Positions 9,150-18,063 of a stretch of 64,000 nt of DNA are shown here, piece after piece. Numbering within the stretch: the first letter of the stretch is position 1; each line of letters opens with the position of its first letter. A program made the translations under genes and the position numbers. The notes under the pieces are model-generated. The model saw only the letters and a program-made list of their open reading frames with translations. It was not told where the DNA came from and did no database searches. The DNA lies in assembly GCA_963772585.1 (NCBI GenBank), contig CAVYXV010000010.1:372001-436000 (forward strand). The letters run 5' to 3'. The stretch comes from CAVVXN01 sp963772585. Its GTDB lineage: Bacteria; Planctomycetota; PLA2; JAEUHO01.

Positions 9150-9845
9150 TTACGAGAACCGTAGGCGCATGTCCTCGAGGGCCCGGAGGTTGTCCTTGGC
9201 CTTCTTGTTGTCGGGATCGATCAGAAGCGACTTGTGGAAGCACCCGATGGCCTGGTCGAGGTCCCCCTTGCGGAAGTGGGCGATGCCGCAGTGGTAGTAC
9301 GCGACGAACGAACGGGGATTCCTCTCGAGTACCTTGCGGAAGGCGGTCAGCGTCAGGTCGTGGTCGCCCTTTTGCGCAGCGGCCACGCCAAGGTGGTACC
9401 AGGCGATGGTGAAGTCGGGCGCCACCTCGAGGAGCTCCTGGTAGACGCGCATCGCTGCGTCGAGCTCCCCCCGGTGATAGTGGGCAATGCCCAGCCAGTA
9501 CCGCGCCGTGATCCACTGAGGGTCGAGCTCGATGGTCCGCTCGAACTCCTTGATGGCGTCCTGCACCCGGGCCGACCGGTAGTACGCCAGCCCCAGACCG
9601 TAGTGCCCGCCGGGGAAGTCGGGCACCTGCTCCACGACGCGCCGGAACGTCTGGATGGCCTCGCCCAGCTGCCCCGACTGGTTGTAGAGGTTGCCGACGT
9701 GCTGGAGGACCCAGGGGCGCGGGTCCGCCGCGTACGAGCGTTGGAAGGAGAGGATCGCCTCGCGGATGTGCCCGCTTCGTTCGAGCTCCGTCGCCTGCCG
9801 CAGGAGCTCCTGGACGTTCTCGCCGGAGCCTTCGTCCATCGTCAT
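9150..9845 (-). CDS. TPR-repeat protein within the hydrogenase operon
   Basis: 231 residues with no signal peptide or membrane segment, so cytoplasmic. About six tetratricopeptide repeats cover residues 24-225; good examples are LGLAYYRSARVQDAIKEFER and HCGIAHFRKGDLDQAIGCFH. The ATG overlaps the stop of the HycB-like gene (ATGA). TPR proteins are scaffolds or chaperones; the position between the iron-sulfur subunit and the NuoH-like subunit suggests assembly or docking of the peripheral arm, which is inference. No enzymatic motif is present. Confidence 0.85.
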   Translation of the reverse strand: MTMDEGSGENVQELLRQATELERSGHIREAILSFQRSYAADPRPWVLQHVGNLYNQSGQLGEAIQTFRRVVEQVPDFPGGHYGLGLAYYRSARVQDAIKEFERTIELDPQWITARYWLGIAHYHRGELDAAMRVYQELLEVAPDFTIAWYHLGVAAAQKGDHDLTLTAFRKVLERNPRSFVAYYHCGIAHFRKGDLDQAIGCFHKSLLIDPDNKKAKDNLRALEDMRLRFS

Positions 9846-10339
9846 GTCCTCCGCAACGTGGTGCGGGACTGGATGCGTCCGCCCACGTACTCCGTCTTTC
9901 CGACCGTCTCTTCCAGGTCCACGAACGAGAGCGCGCCGGAGGGGCACGAGGCGACGCAGCGCGGCAGGCCGCCCTCCAGCACCCGATCGACGCAGAGATC
10001 GCACTTCGGCGAGACGTGCCGCACGAACTCGGCGGGGATCACACCGAAGGGGCAGGCCAGGGAGCAGGACCGGCACCCGATGCACAGCAGCTCCGAGCGG
10101 CGCACGAAACCGTGTTCGTCCTTGTAGAGGGCGCCCGTCGGGCACGCCTCCGCGCAGGCCGGTCGTTCGCAATGCCGGCAGTGCACGGGAAGGACGGCCA
10201 CGTCCGCGACCATCCCGGAGACGAGATTCGTCTGGTCGTGATGCCCCACGTGGCAGGCCGCGCCGCACGCGCGGCAACCGATGCAGCGGTCGAGGTCGAG
10301 CACGATCCGCCGGGACACGGTGCGGGGGGGATCAGTCAT
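9842..10339 (-). CDS. HycB/CooF-like four-cluster ferredoxin subunit
   Basis: 165 residues containing 16 Cys in four [4Fe-4S] motifs, the DMSO-reductase iron-sulfur-subunit fold: C19/22/25/29 (CIGCRACGAAC), C54/57/62/66, C86/89/92/96 (CIGCRSCSLAC) and C113/116/128/132. In formate hydrogenlyase (HycB) and CO-dependent hydrogenase (CooF) such proteins wire a catalytic dehydrogenase to the hydrogenase. Here it lies between the molybdopterin-type protein and the TPR gene. The start overlaps the molybdopterin gene by 8 bases. No NuoI/HycF-type two-cluster ferredoxin is found in the operon, so this subunit may carry the link alone. Confidence 0.9.
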   Translation of the reverse strand: MTDPPRTVSRRIVLDLDRCIGCRACGAACHVGHHDQTNLVSGMVADVAVLPVHCRHCERPACAEACPTGALYKDEHGFVRRSELLCIGCRSCSLACPFGVIPAEFVRHVSPKCDLCVDRVLEGGLPRCVASCPSGALSFVDLEETVGKTEYVGGRIQSRTTLRRT

Positions 10340-12164
10340 CGCCGTTCTCCGGATCCCTCTCCACGGACACGCGGGGAGGTTCCACGACCAGGTCTCGCGC
10401 CACGGGGTCCAGGGACCAGCGCACCAGCCGCCGCACGCCCGGCTCGTGGGCCGGGGCGAGGACCACCTGGTCGCCGAGCCGCGGCTCGACCCGCGCGCCG
10501 AGGACGACCTCTCCCTGGTTGCTCCGGACGCGGAGCCGATCGCCGGTGCGGACCCGGAGTCGCCGGGCGTGCGAGGGCGACAGGGAGAGCTCGGGCACGG
10601 GGGTCTCGTGCCGCGGCCAGGAGAGCGAGCGCGTCCACGAGCCGTCGGCCGCGTGCGAGACGGACGGCTGGGGGAGGAGTAGGTGGCCGGGCGCGGCTCG
10701 CGCACCCGCCTCCCGCCGCTCGAGGCGGAAGTAGAGCTCCAGATCGCTGAAGAACGCCGGCTCCGCGGCGACGGGACTCGCCTTCGTCGCGAGGTCCTCC
10801 TGGCCGTCGGACCTCCACGGCTCGATGCGCTCGGCCAGCGCCTGGATCACCTCCCCCTCCGAGCGCGAGGCGCCCGTGGGTGCGAGGGCGCGGGCCAGGG
10901 CGAGGTCCGCTCCGAACGCGTTGGTGACCGTGCCCTGCTTCTCGCCCCACGTCGTGGTGGGAAGGACCACGCTCGCGAGGGGGGTGCTCTCGCTCTCGAG
11001 CGGGGCGGTGACGACGAGGAGGCGGAGGCGGGACGGTACCTCCCGCGCCAGCGGGCCCGGGAAGGCGCCTACGGGGTCCATGCCGAAGACGAGCAACGCG
11101 TCGAGGTCTCCGGTCAGGGCGGCCTCGAGCATCTGCGGCGTGGTCCGGCCGGCGGGCGGGCGGGACGCCCCCGCGAGGACCGCGTGAAGACCCGCCGCGT
11201 TGCCCCCTTGCGGCAGGGAGAGGAGGCGGCTCCCCGTGGCTTCGGCGAGCAGCGAGGAGAGCCCGGCGAGCAGGTCCGGTCTCTCCGTCGCGCCGAAGGC
11301 GGAGGCGACGACCACGCCGCTCGACTCCGCGGCTGCGAGAGCGTCCACGAAGGCCCGGCAGGACGCCGCGTCGAGTCCGGAGAGCGCCTCCAGCGGACGA
11401 TCGGTGAGCGCCGCGCGGGCCGCGTCCACCCAGGGGGCGTTGCTCTCGGCCCGTTCCAGGGCGACGGACAACAGCAACGCGACGGCGGCCGCCTCGTGGG
11501 CCGGAGCGCACCGGAGGGAGGGCCTTCCGAACCAGCCCGTGCGCGACGGGACCCCTTGGAGCGTGCCCAGCCGGTTCTGCCGCCGGTCGTAGCGGGCTTC
11601 GAGCACGGCCTTGGCGAGACACGGCGCGACGGTGAAGACGTCGCCGACCAGGAGGATCGCCGTCATCTTCTCCAACTGCTCGATGTCGGTCACGACCTGC
11701 GGGCACGCGCCCGACGCCGCGATCCCCCCGAGAAGGGCGCGATCCTCGGGAAGGCCGCCATCGACGTGCGGGGTGCCGAGGCGCCGGGCGAGTTCCAGGG
11801 CCGCGCGCCCCTCCTCGTTCGTCAGGTGCGGTCCAAGGACGAGGCCGATCGCCTCGGGGCCCGACCGCTCGCGGATCCAGTGCAGGCTCGCCGCCACGTG
11901 GCCCAGCGCCTCGTCCCAGGACGCCGGCGCGCCGTAATCGTCGGTGCGGATCCACGGCGTCTCGAGACGTCCGGGGTGGGTCAGGAGCTCGAGCGACATG
12001 TTGCCCTTCGCGCAGAGCGAGCCCCGGTTGAACGGACCCTCGGCGTCGTAGTCGAGCCGGGGTATGTCCGCTTCGCCGCTGTACGGCGCCCCGCTGCCCG
12101 GACCGAGGAGCATCGTGCACCCCATCGAGCAGAACGGACAGACCGATCGGACGTCGTTCGCCAT
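10332..12164 (-). CDS. Molybdopterin oxidoreductase-like protein (FdhA/NuoG-type) lacking catalytic Cys/Sec
   Basis: 610 residues, shorter than most formate dehydrogenases. The N-terminal [4Fe-4S] domain is intact: CPFCSMGC (C9, C12, C16) and LCAKG (C51). The MGD-binding domain follows, with EKQGTVTNAFG near residue 450 and a C-terminal molydop_binding domain (LRVRTGDRLRVRSNQGEV). At the position where formate dehydrogenases carry Sec/Cys (NIDxC/U) this protein reads HVDGG (residues 133-137), and the following Arg-x-x-His is also lost. Formate oxidation at Mo is therefore unlikely; it may be a NuoG-like electron conduit, or use another substrate. Start ATG 12164, 3 bases after the hydG stop. 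Confidence 0.85.
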   Translation of the reverse strand: MANDVRSVCPFCSMGCTMLLGPGSGAPYSGEADIPRLDYDAEGPFNRGSLCAKGNMSLELLTHPGRLETPWIRTDDYGAPASWDEALGHVAASLHWIRERSGPEAIGLVLGPHLTNEEGRAALELARRLGTPHVDGGLPEDRALLGGIAASGACPQVVTDIEQLEKMTAILLVGDVFTVAPCLAKAVLEARYDRRQNRLGTLQGVPSRTGWFGRPSLRCAPAHEAAAVALLLSVALERAESNAPWVDAARAALTDRPLEALSGLDAASCRAFVDALAAAESSGVVVASAFGATERPDLLAGLSSLLAEATGSRLLSLPQGGNAAGLHAVLAGASRPPAGRTTPQMLEAALTGDLDALLVFGMDPVGAFPGPLAREVPSRLRLLVVTAPLESESTPLASVVLPTTTWGEKQGTVTNAFGADLALARALAPTGASRSEGEVIQALAERIEPWRSDGQEDLATKASPVAAEPAFFSDLELYFRLERREAGARAAPGHLLLPQPSVSHAADGSWTRSLSWPRHETPVPELSLSPSHARRLRVRTGDRLRVRSNQGEVVLGARVEPRLGDQVVLAPAHEPGVRRLVRWSLDPVARDLVVEPPRVSVERDPENGDD

Positions 12165-12166
12165 GA

Positions 12167-12982
12167 CTACCCCAACGCGTACGGGATGTCCTTGATGTCC
12201 GCGTAGCACATGTCCGGTCCGTCCTTGCACAGGTAGTACGGGCCGATGTTGCAGCGACCGCACAGCCCCATCCCGCAAGACATGTTGCGATTCATGGACA
12301 GGTAGATGTGTTCCGCGGGGAACCCGAGGTCCAAGAGCTTCCACGTCACGAACTTGAGCATGACCTCCGGTCCGCAGGAGACGGCGTAGGCCGACGTGGG
12401 ATCCACGTCGAGGTCGTCGAGCAGGGTCGTGACCAGACCCACGCGGCCGTCCCATCCGGGCGAGGGCCGGTCGATCGTCACCGCCAGATCCACGCCGGGT
12501 TTCGACCTCCAGTCGTCGTACTGGCGGCGGAAGCACAGCTCCGAGGGGCTCTTCGCCCCGGCCTTGATGCTCAACCGGGCCGCCGCTTCGGGGTGGGCGA
12601 AGAGGTGCAGCAGGAGAGAGCGCAACGGAGCGAGGCCCACGCCGCCGCCCACCACGAGGACCTCACCGTCTTCGAAGCGCGCGACCGGGTAGCCCTTGCC
12701 GAACGGACCGCGCACGCCGAGCGTACAACCCGGCTCCATCTCGTGGAGCGCGTTCGTCACCATTCCCGTCTTGAGGATCGTGATCTCCAGGCGCTCCGGT
12801 TCGTCGGGCGACGACGAGGGCGTGAACGGGGCCTCACCCAGCCCGGGGAGGTGCAGTTGCACGAACTGCCCGGCGCGGAACGGCATGGGCCGCTCGGGCC
12901 GCAGGACGAACGTGCGGATCGTCGGCGTCTCGACGACGACGTCGACGAGACGGGCCGCTACCGGGAGGAACGGATTGTCCAT
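12167..12982 (-). CDS. HydG-like FAD/NAD(P)H-binding electron transfer subunit
   Basis: 271 residues of the ferredoxin-NADP+ reductase superfamily, close in layout to sulfhydrogenase gamma subunit HydG and PyrK. FAD-binding motif RAGQFVQLHLPG at about 36-47, nucleotide-binding GGGVGLAPLRSLL at about 111-123, and a C-terminal [2Fe-2S] site with four Cys in SCGMGLCGRC and the later YLCKDG and MCY. It should move electrons between NAD(P)H and the iron-sulfur chain. It is paired with hydB immediately upstream, as in Pyrococcus sulfhydrogenase operons. Confidence 0.9.
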   Translation of the reverse strand: MDNPFLPVAARLVDVVVETPTIRTFVLRPERPMPFRAGQFVQLHLPGLGEAPFTPSSSPDEPERLEITILKTGMVTNALHEMEPGCTLGVRGPFGKGYPVARFEDGEVLVVGGGVGLAPLRSLLLHLFAHPEAAARLSIKAGAKSPSELCFRRQYDDWRSKPGVDLAVTIDRPSPGWDGRVGLVTTLLDDLDVDPTSAYAVSCGPEVMLKFVTWKLLDLGFPAEHIYLSMNRNMSCGMGLCGRCNIGPYYLCKDGPDMCYADIKDIPYALG

Positions 12983-12997
12983 GGGGATCCAGCTCCT

Positions 12998-14056
12998 TCA
13001 CTCGATCTCGGACAGCACCTCGCTCGGCATCCACTCCGCCTCGAGGCGGTGGAGGCACTCGCGCTTGTCGATCCGTCCCATGCAGGCGTCCACGCATCGG
13101 CCGCATCCGGTGCACGCGGTGACGCCCCAGTTGCGCGGGAACGAGACGAACTTGTGGTAGTAGTGGTTCTTGAATCGCTCGGTCAACTGCAGGCGCGGCG
13201 TGCCGCCGCCGGCCATGCGCGCGTAGCCGGCGTGGAAGCACGAGTCCCACTGGCTGACGCGGGCGGATCCCTCCTCCGTCGGGCGGTCGAAGAGGAGGAA
13301 GCAGTGGCAGGTCGGGCAGACGGTGTTGCACGCGTTGCACTCGACGCAGCGGGCGGCCAGCTTCCCCCAGATCCGCGTCTTGAGATTCTTCTCGACGCTC
13401 ACGTCGAAGGGGTCGTGGACGGGCCAGGCGGCGTTCTGCCGCCGAACGGACGCCTCCACCTCCCGACGGAGGTCGTCCCGGCGCTCGACCTCGGCCGCCG
13501 AGGCTTCCCGGAGGAAGTCGGCGTGGCGGGCGAGGAGCGCCTCCCCCCGCTCGGATCCCGGCTCGACCAGATAGCCGTCGCCCGAAGGCGCGAGGTTCAG
13601 GTCGAACCCTTCCGTGGCCCACGGCTTCCCGCCGAGCGTCGTGCAGAAGCAGCTGTCGCGGCAGGCGGTGCAGTCGCCGGAGACGACCAGGTTCTGGTCG
13701 CGCGCCGCGCACCACGTGGGCTCGGTGTACGCGGCGTCGCGGAGAACGCGGTCCAGGATGTCCAGCGCCGCGAGATCGCACGCCTTGGCGCCGACGACGG
13801 CGCGGGGCCGTGCCGCGGGACCGTCCGCCGGACCTTTCGGCGTCCATCGAGAGACGATCTTCGCCGACGGGATCCACAGCGGCTTCAGCGGGCGCGGCAT
13901 CCGGGCGGCGGGGAACGGCACCGGCGTTTCCTCCCGCTCGGGGTCGAAGGAGAGTCGCCGGAGCGTCGCGCCCTCCGCGTCCGGCGCGTAGACGTCGTAG
14001 TCCTCGCCCAGCGCGCGCACGAGCCGATCGAACCCCGCCCTTGTGATCCACCTCAC
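12998..14056 (-). CDS. HydB-like iron-sulfur subunit (sulfhydrogenase beta / AsrA family)
   Basis: 352 residues, first gene of the 17-gene operon. The GTG start at 14056 was chosen because GGGGAGGA lies 7 bases upstream; upstream in-frame codons have no such site. Cys motifs: DCTACRDSCFC, CVECNACNTVCPTCHC and CTGCGRCVDAC near the C-terminus, the two-cluster ferredoxin-like arrangement of HydB and anaerobic sulfite reductase AsrA. With HydG it forms an NAD(P)H:ferredoxin-type diaphorase unit. This gives the hydrogenase complex a route to pyridine nucleotides. Confidence 0.9.
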   Translation of the reverse strand: MRWITRAGFDRLVRALGEDYDVYAPDAEGATLRRLSFDPEREETPVPFPAARMPRPLKPLWIPSAKIVSRWTPKGPADGPAARPRAVVGAKACDLAALDILDRVLRDAAYTEPTWCAARDQNLVVSGDCTACRDSCFCTTLGGKPWATEGFDLNLAPSGDGYLVEPGSERGEALLARHADFLREASAAEVERRDDLRREVEASVRRQNAAWPVHDPFDVSVEKNLKTRIWGKLAARCVECNACNTVCPTCHCFLLFDRPTEEGSARVSQWDSCFHAGYARMAGGGTPRLQLTERFKNHYYHKFVSFPRNWGVTACTGCGRCVDACMGRIDKRECLHRLEAEWMPSEVLSEIE

Positions 14057-14297
14057 GGCACGTCCTCCCCGATCGGGGGTCTCGACGCCGGGCACGACGT
14101 TCCCGCCGGGATCGGTGGGAAACGGCGATGTCACCTTCTTGTGCCTCACGGAGTGCCCGTTCGACGTGGGACAGCGACCCGGATGGACGCTACCACGGGC
14201 CCCGTACGGCGCCTAGACGCGATCAGGGATCAAAAGAACGGTGTTCGTGTGCGAACGAAGCACCTTGCGTAGGACATTCGTGCACGAACGAAGGCGG
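14057..14297. promoter_or_regulatory. Upstream region of the hydrogenase-Mrp operon with two near-palindromic sites
   Basis: Two copies of TTCGTGnnCGAACGAAG lie at 14244-14260 and 14277-14293, 33 bases start to start, about three helical turns. The right copy contains the perfect palindrome TTCGTGCACGAA; the left has TTCGTGTGCGAA. They sit between the sdhB stop and the hydB start. A possible -10 element on the minus strand is GG-TAGCGT (14192-14187), which would place both sites upstream of the core promoter, as for an activator. The regulator is unknown. Confidence 0.5.
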
Positions 14298-15044
14298 TCA
14301 GCGTCCTGCGAACAACCCCTTGCGGATGTGCCGGTGGAGTTCCTGGATGAAGGAGACCTTGATCTCCTTCGGGCATGCCGCCTCGCAGTCGTAGGTGTTC
14401 GAACACGCGCCGAAGTGTTGCGCGTCCATCTCCGCGACCATGGAGAGCGCGCGACGCTTCCACTCGACGCGGCCCTGGGGAACGTGGGCCAGGTGGCCTA
14501 CCTTCGCTGCGACGAAGAGCATGGCGGACGCGTTCTTGCAGGCGGCGACGCATGCACCGCATCCGATGCACGCCGCGGCGTCCATGGAGGTCTCGGCTTC
14601 GTCCTTCCCGACGGGGATGATGTTCGCGTCGGGGGTTCCCCCCGTGCGCACGGACACGTAGCCGCCGGCTTGGATGATCCTGTCGAGCGGGTGGCGGTCC
14701 ACGACGAGGTCCTTGACGACCGGGAACGCCCGGGCGCGCCACGGTTCCACCACGATGGTGTCGCCGTCCTTGAATCGCCGCATGTGGAGCTGGCACACGG
14801 TGCTCCCGCGGTCGGGGCCGTGAGGTCGGCCGTTGACGACCAACGAGCACATGCCGCAGATCCCCTCGCGGCAGTCGTGATCGAAGGCGACGGGATCGCC
14901 GCCCTCGAGGAGCAGCTTCTCGTTGAGCACGTCGAGCATCTCGAGAAACGACATGTCGGTGGAGACGTCCTCCACCTGGTAGGTCTCGAAGCGCCCTCCA
15001 TCCTTCGAGTTCCGCTGGCGCCAGATCTTCAGCGTGAGCTTCAT
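14298..15044 (-). CDS. sdhB: Succinate dehydrogenase/fumarate reductase iron-sulfur subunit
   Basis: 248 residues from ATG 15044, which has GAGGG 8-10 bases upstream. Carries the plant-type [2Fe-2S] set (CREGICGMC, then VCQLHM), a [4Fe-4S] motif CIGCGACVAAC and a third motif with CSNTYDCEAACPKEI. It passes electrons between the SdhA flavin and the quinone pool via cytochrome b. It lies 14 bases after the frame-corrected sdhA stop, at the end of an sdhC-sdhA-sdhB operon, the order of Bacteroidetes-type and epsilon-type enzymes. Confidence 0.94.
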   Translation of the reverse strand: MKLTLKIWRQRNSKDGGRFETYQVEDVSTDMSFLEMLDVLNEKLLLEGGDPVAFDHDCREGICGMCSLVVNGRPHGPDRGSTVCQLHMRRFKDGDTIVVEPWRARAFPVVKDLVVDRHPLDRIIQAGGYVSVRTGGTPDANIIPVGKDEAETSMDAAACIGCGACVAACKNASAMLFVAAKVGHLAHVPQGRVEWKRRALSMVAEMDAQHFGACSNTYDCEAACPKEIKVSFIQELHRHIRKGLFAGR

Positions 15045-15058
15045 CGCACGATCCCTCG

Positions 15059-16971
<1,913 letters not shown>

Positions 16972-16972
16972 G

Positions 16973-17668
16973 TCAAGATCCTCCCACCGAGGAGCCGACG
17001 ACGCCGAGGAACACGAGGATCGGCATCGACAGGTTGCCGATCACCAGGATGGCGGCCACGGTGCGGCCCAGGCGCTCCGTGACCTTCTCGTACCGGGGCG
17101 CGTTCCATCCCAGGCTCTGGAAGAGGCTCGCGACGCCGTGGTCGAGGTGGAACCAGAGCAGGAACATCGCTGCGATGTAGCTGATCGCCACGCCCGGCTG
17201 CTGGAACGCGTGGATCACCATGCGGTAGACGTCGTGGTGACCGTTCTCGTCCACGAGGTTCGCCCAGGTCGGATCCGTCGTGCCGAACGTGAACTGGAGC
17301 AGGTGGTAGACGATGAACACGAGGGCGAGAAGGCCGGTCCAGATCATCGTCCGCGACGCGAACGAGGAGGCCAGAGGCTTCTGCTGCTCGTAGCGGATCG
17401 GCCTCGCTCCCCAGTTCTTCAACTGGAGGGTGCCGGCCGTGAGGATGTGTAGCGCAAAGACCACGAACAGGCCCGCCCGGACCACCCAGAGACCCGCTCC
17501 GAGGGAGCTGAGCTTGTGGGCGTACGCGTTGAGCGCCTCCGGGCCCAGGAACACCTGGAGGTTGCCCAGCATGTGGGCGATCAGGAAGAGGACGAGGAAG
17601 ACCCCGGTGATCGCCGTGAGGAACTTGAGGCCCACCGAAGAGCCGAGACTGCGGGTCGACCAGCCCAT
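16973..17668 (-). CDS. sdhC: Succinate dehydrogenase/fumarate reductase cytochrome b subunit
   Basis: 231 residues, five transmembrane helices, Bacillus/Bacteroides-type single-subunit diheme cytochrome b558. The ATG at 17668 has GGAGG 7 bases upstream; an in-frame ATG at 17704 has a weaker site. Candidate heme ligands include His in LIAHMLGNLQ, FALHILTAG, IVYHLLQFTFG, MVIHAFQQPG and LWFHLDHGV. The stop lies one base before the sdhA start. Direction (succinate oxidation or fumarate reduction) cannot be told from sequence; the anaerobic context makes fumarate reduction plausible. Confidence 0.92.
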   Translation of the reverse strand: MGWSTRSLGSSVGLKFLTAITGVFLVLFLIAHMLGNLQVFLGPEALNAYAHKLSSLGAGLWVVRAGLFVVFALHILTAGTLQLKNWGARPIRYEQQKPLASSFASRTMIWTGLLALVFIVYHLLQFTFGTTDPTWANLVDENGHHDVYRMVIHAFQQPGVAISYIAAMFLLWFHLDHGVASLFQSLGWNAPRYEKVTERLGRTVAAILVIGNLSMPILVFLGVVGSSVGGS

Positions 17669-17733
17669 GCGCGCCTCCAGGTTGCCGGGGACTCGAGCAC
17701 GCATCCCGCCCGTCGGACGCGCGTGTCCGGCCG

Positions 17734-17739
17734 ATTCTA
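17734..17739 (-). promoter_or_regulatory. -10-like element TAGAAT upstream of sdhCAB
   Basis: Minus-strand C-TAGAAT; 29 bases before the alternative ATG 17704 and 65 before the preferred sdhC start at 17668. Matches the recurrent element described in the findings. Confidence 0.4.
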
Positions 17740-17986
17740 GCCCCCTCCCTTCTCGCGACGGCCATCTTCACGAGGGGCCGTGGCGGGGATCGAGGGGAGG
17801 ACCTCGCGGAGGTCGCGGCGTCGCTTCTTCCCGATCTCGTCCCCGTCCCCGTCCCGGAGGGCGCGCGCGAGGCGGAAGCGATCCCTCACCGGGGTCGGCT
17901 CGATCACGCCCGTCTGGTCCGGCGTGGTGCGTTCCTCGCACGGACTCCTGCTGGATGGCCGGGTCGTCCGGACCGTAGAGCATCAC
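17737..17986 (-). pseudogene. Possible small gene of unknown function, interrupted by a +1 frameshift
   Basis: A GTG-ATG start at 17986 begins MMLYGPDDPAIQQESV, after which the coding signal (GC at third positions, no stops) moves by +1 near 17940 and continues as EERTTPDQTGVIEPTPVRD to a TAG at 17739-17737. Removing one base near 17936-17946 would give about 82 residues. Alternatively only the downstream part is real, from a GTG at 17907 (56 residues, highly charged, lysine/arginine-rich). No family recognised. It lies 69 bases upstream of sdhC on the same strand. Confidence 0.3.
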
Positions 17987-18050
17987 GCATCGGGCCGGCT
18001 CGCCGTGGCGACCCGTGCGATTCCAACCTCCGTTCGTGAGTAGTGCGGGG

Positions 18051-18056
18051 TAGGCT
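18051..18056 (+). promoter_or_regulatory. -10-like element TAGGCT, leaderless spacing
   Basis: G-TAGGCT ends 7 bases before ATG 18064 and lies downstream of the alternative GTG at 18043, so transcription would start at or next to the ATG and excludes the GTG as start. Confidence 0.45.
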
Positions 18057-18063
18057 TCTGCGC

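Larger units (their letters stand above)
17669..18063. other. Divergent intergenic region between sdhC and the metallophosphoesterase gene
   Basis: About 395 bases that hold the TAGAAT element for sdhC, the possible broken small gene, and the TAGGCT element for the rightward gene. No RNA gene or repeat was seen in it. Confidence 0.6.

Noticed and set aside
4080..10339. Interpretation of the cluster as respiratory complex I
   Set aside because: The NuoD-like subunit keeps both CxxC [NiFe] motifs and a HycE-type C-terminal extension, and NuoI, NuoE and NuoF are absent; it is a hydrogenase.
10332..12164. Annotation as formate dehydrogenase alpha subunit
   Set aside because: The catalytic Cys/Sec position is Gly and the neighbouring Arg/His pair is missing, so activity cannot be assumed.
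14244..14293. LexA/SOS-box reading of the paired sites
   Set aside because: The GAAC...GTTC spacing does not match the known LexA boxes, and no SOS gene is nearby.
17780..18043. An 87-codon plus-strand frame before the metallophosphoesterase gene
   Set aside because: Third-position GC pattern is strongest on the minus strand in this stretch, and the frame has no ribosome binding site or recognisable motif.
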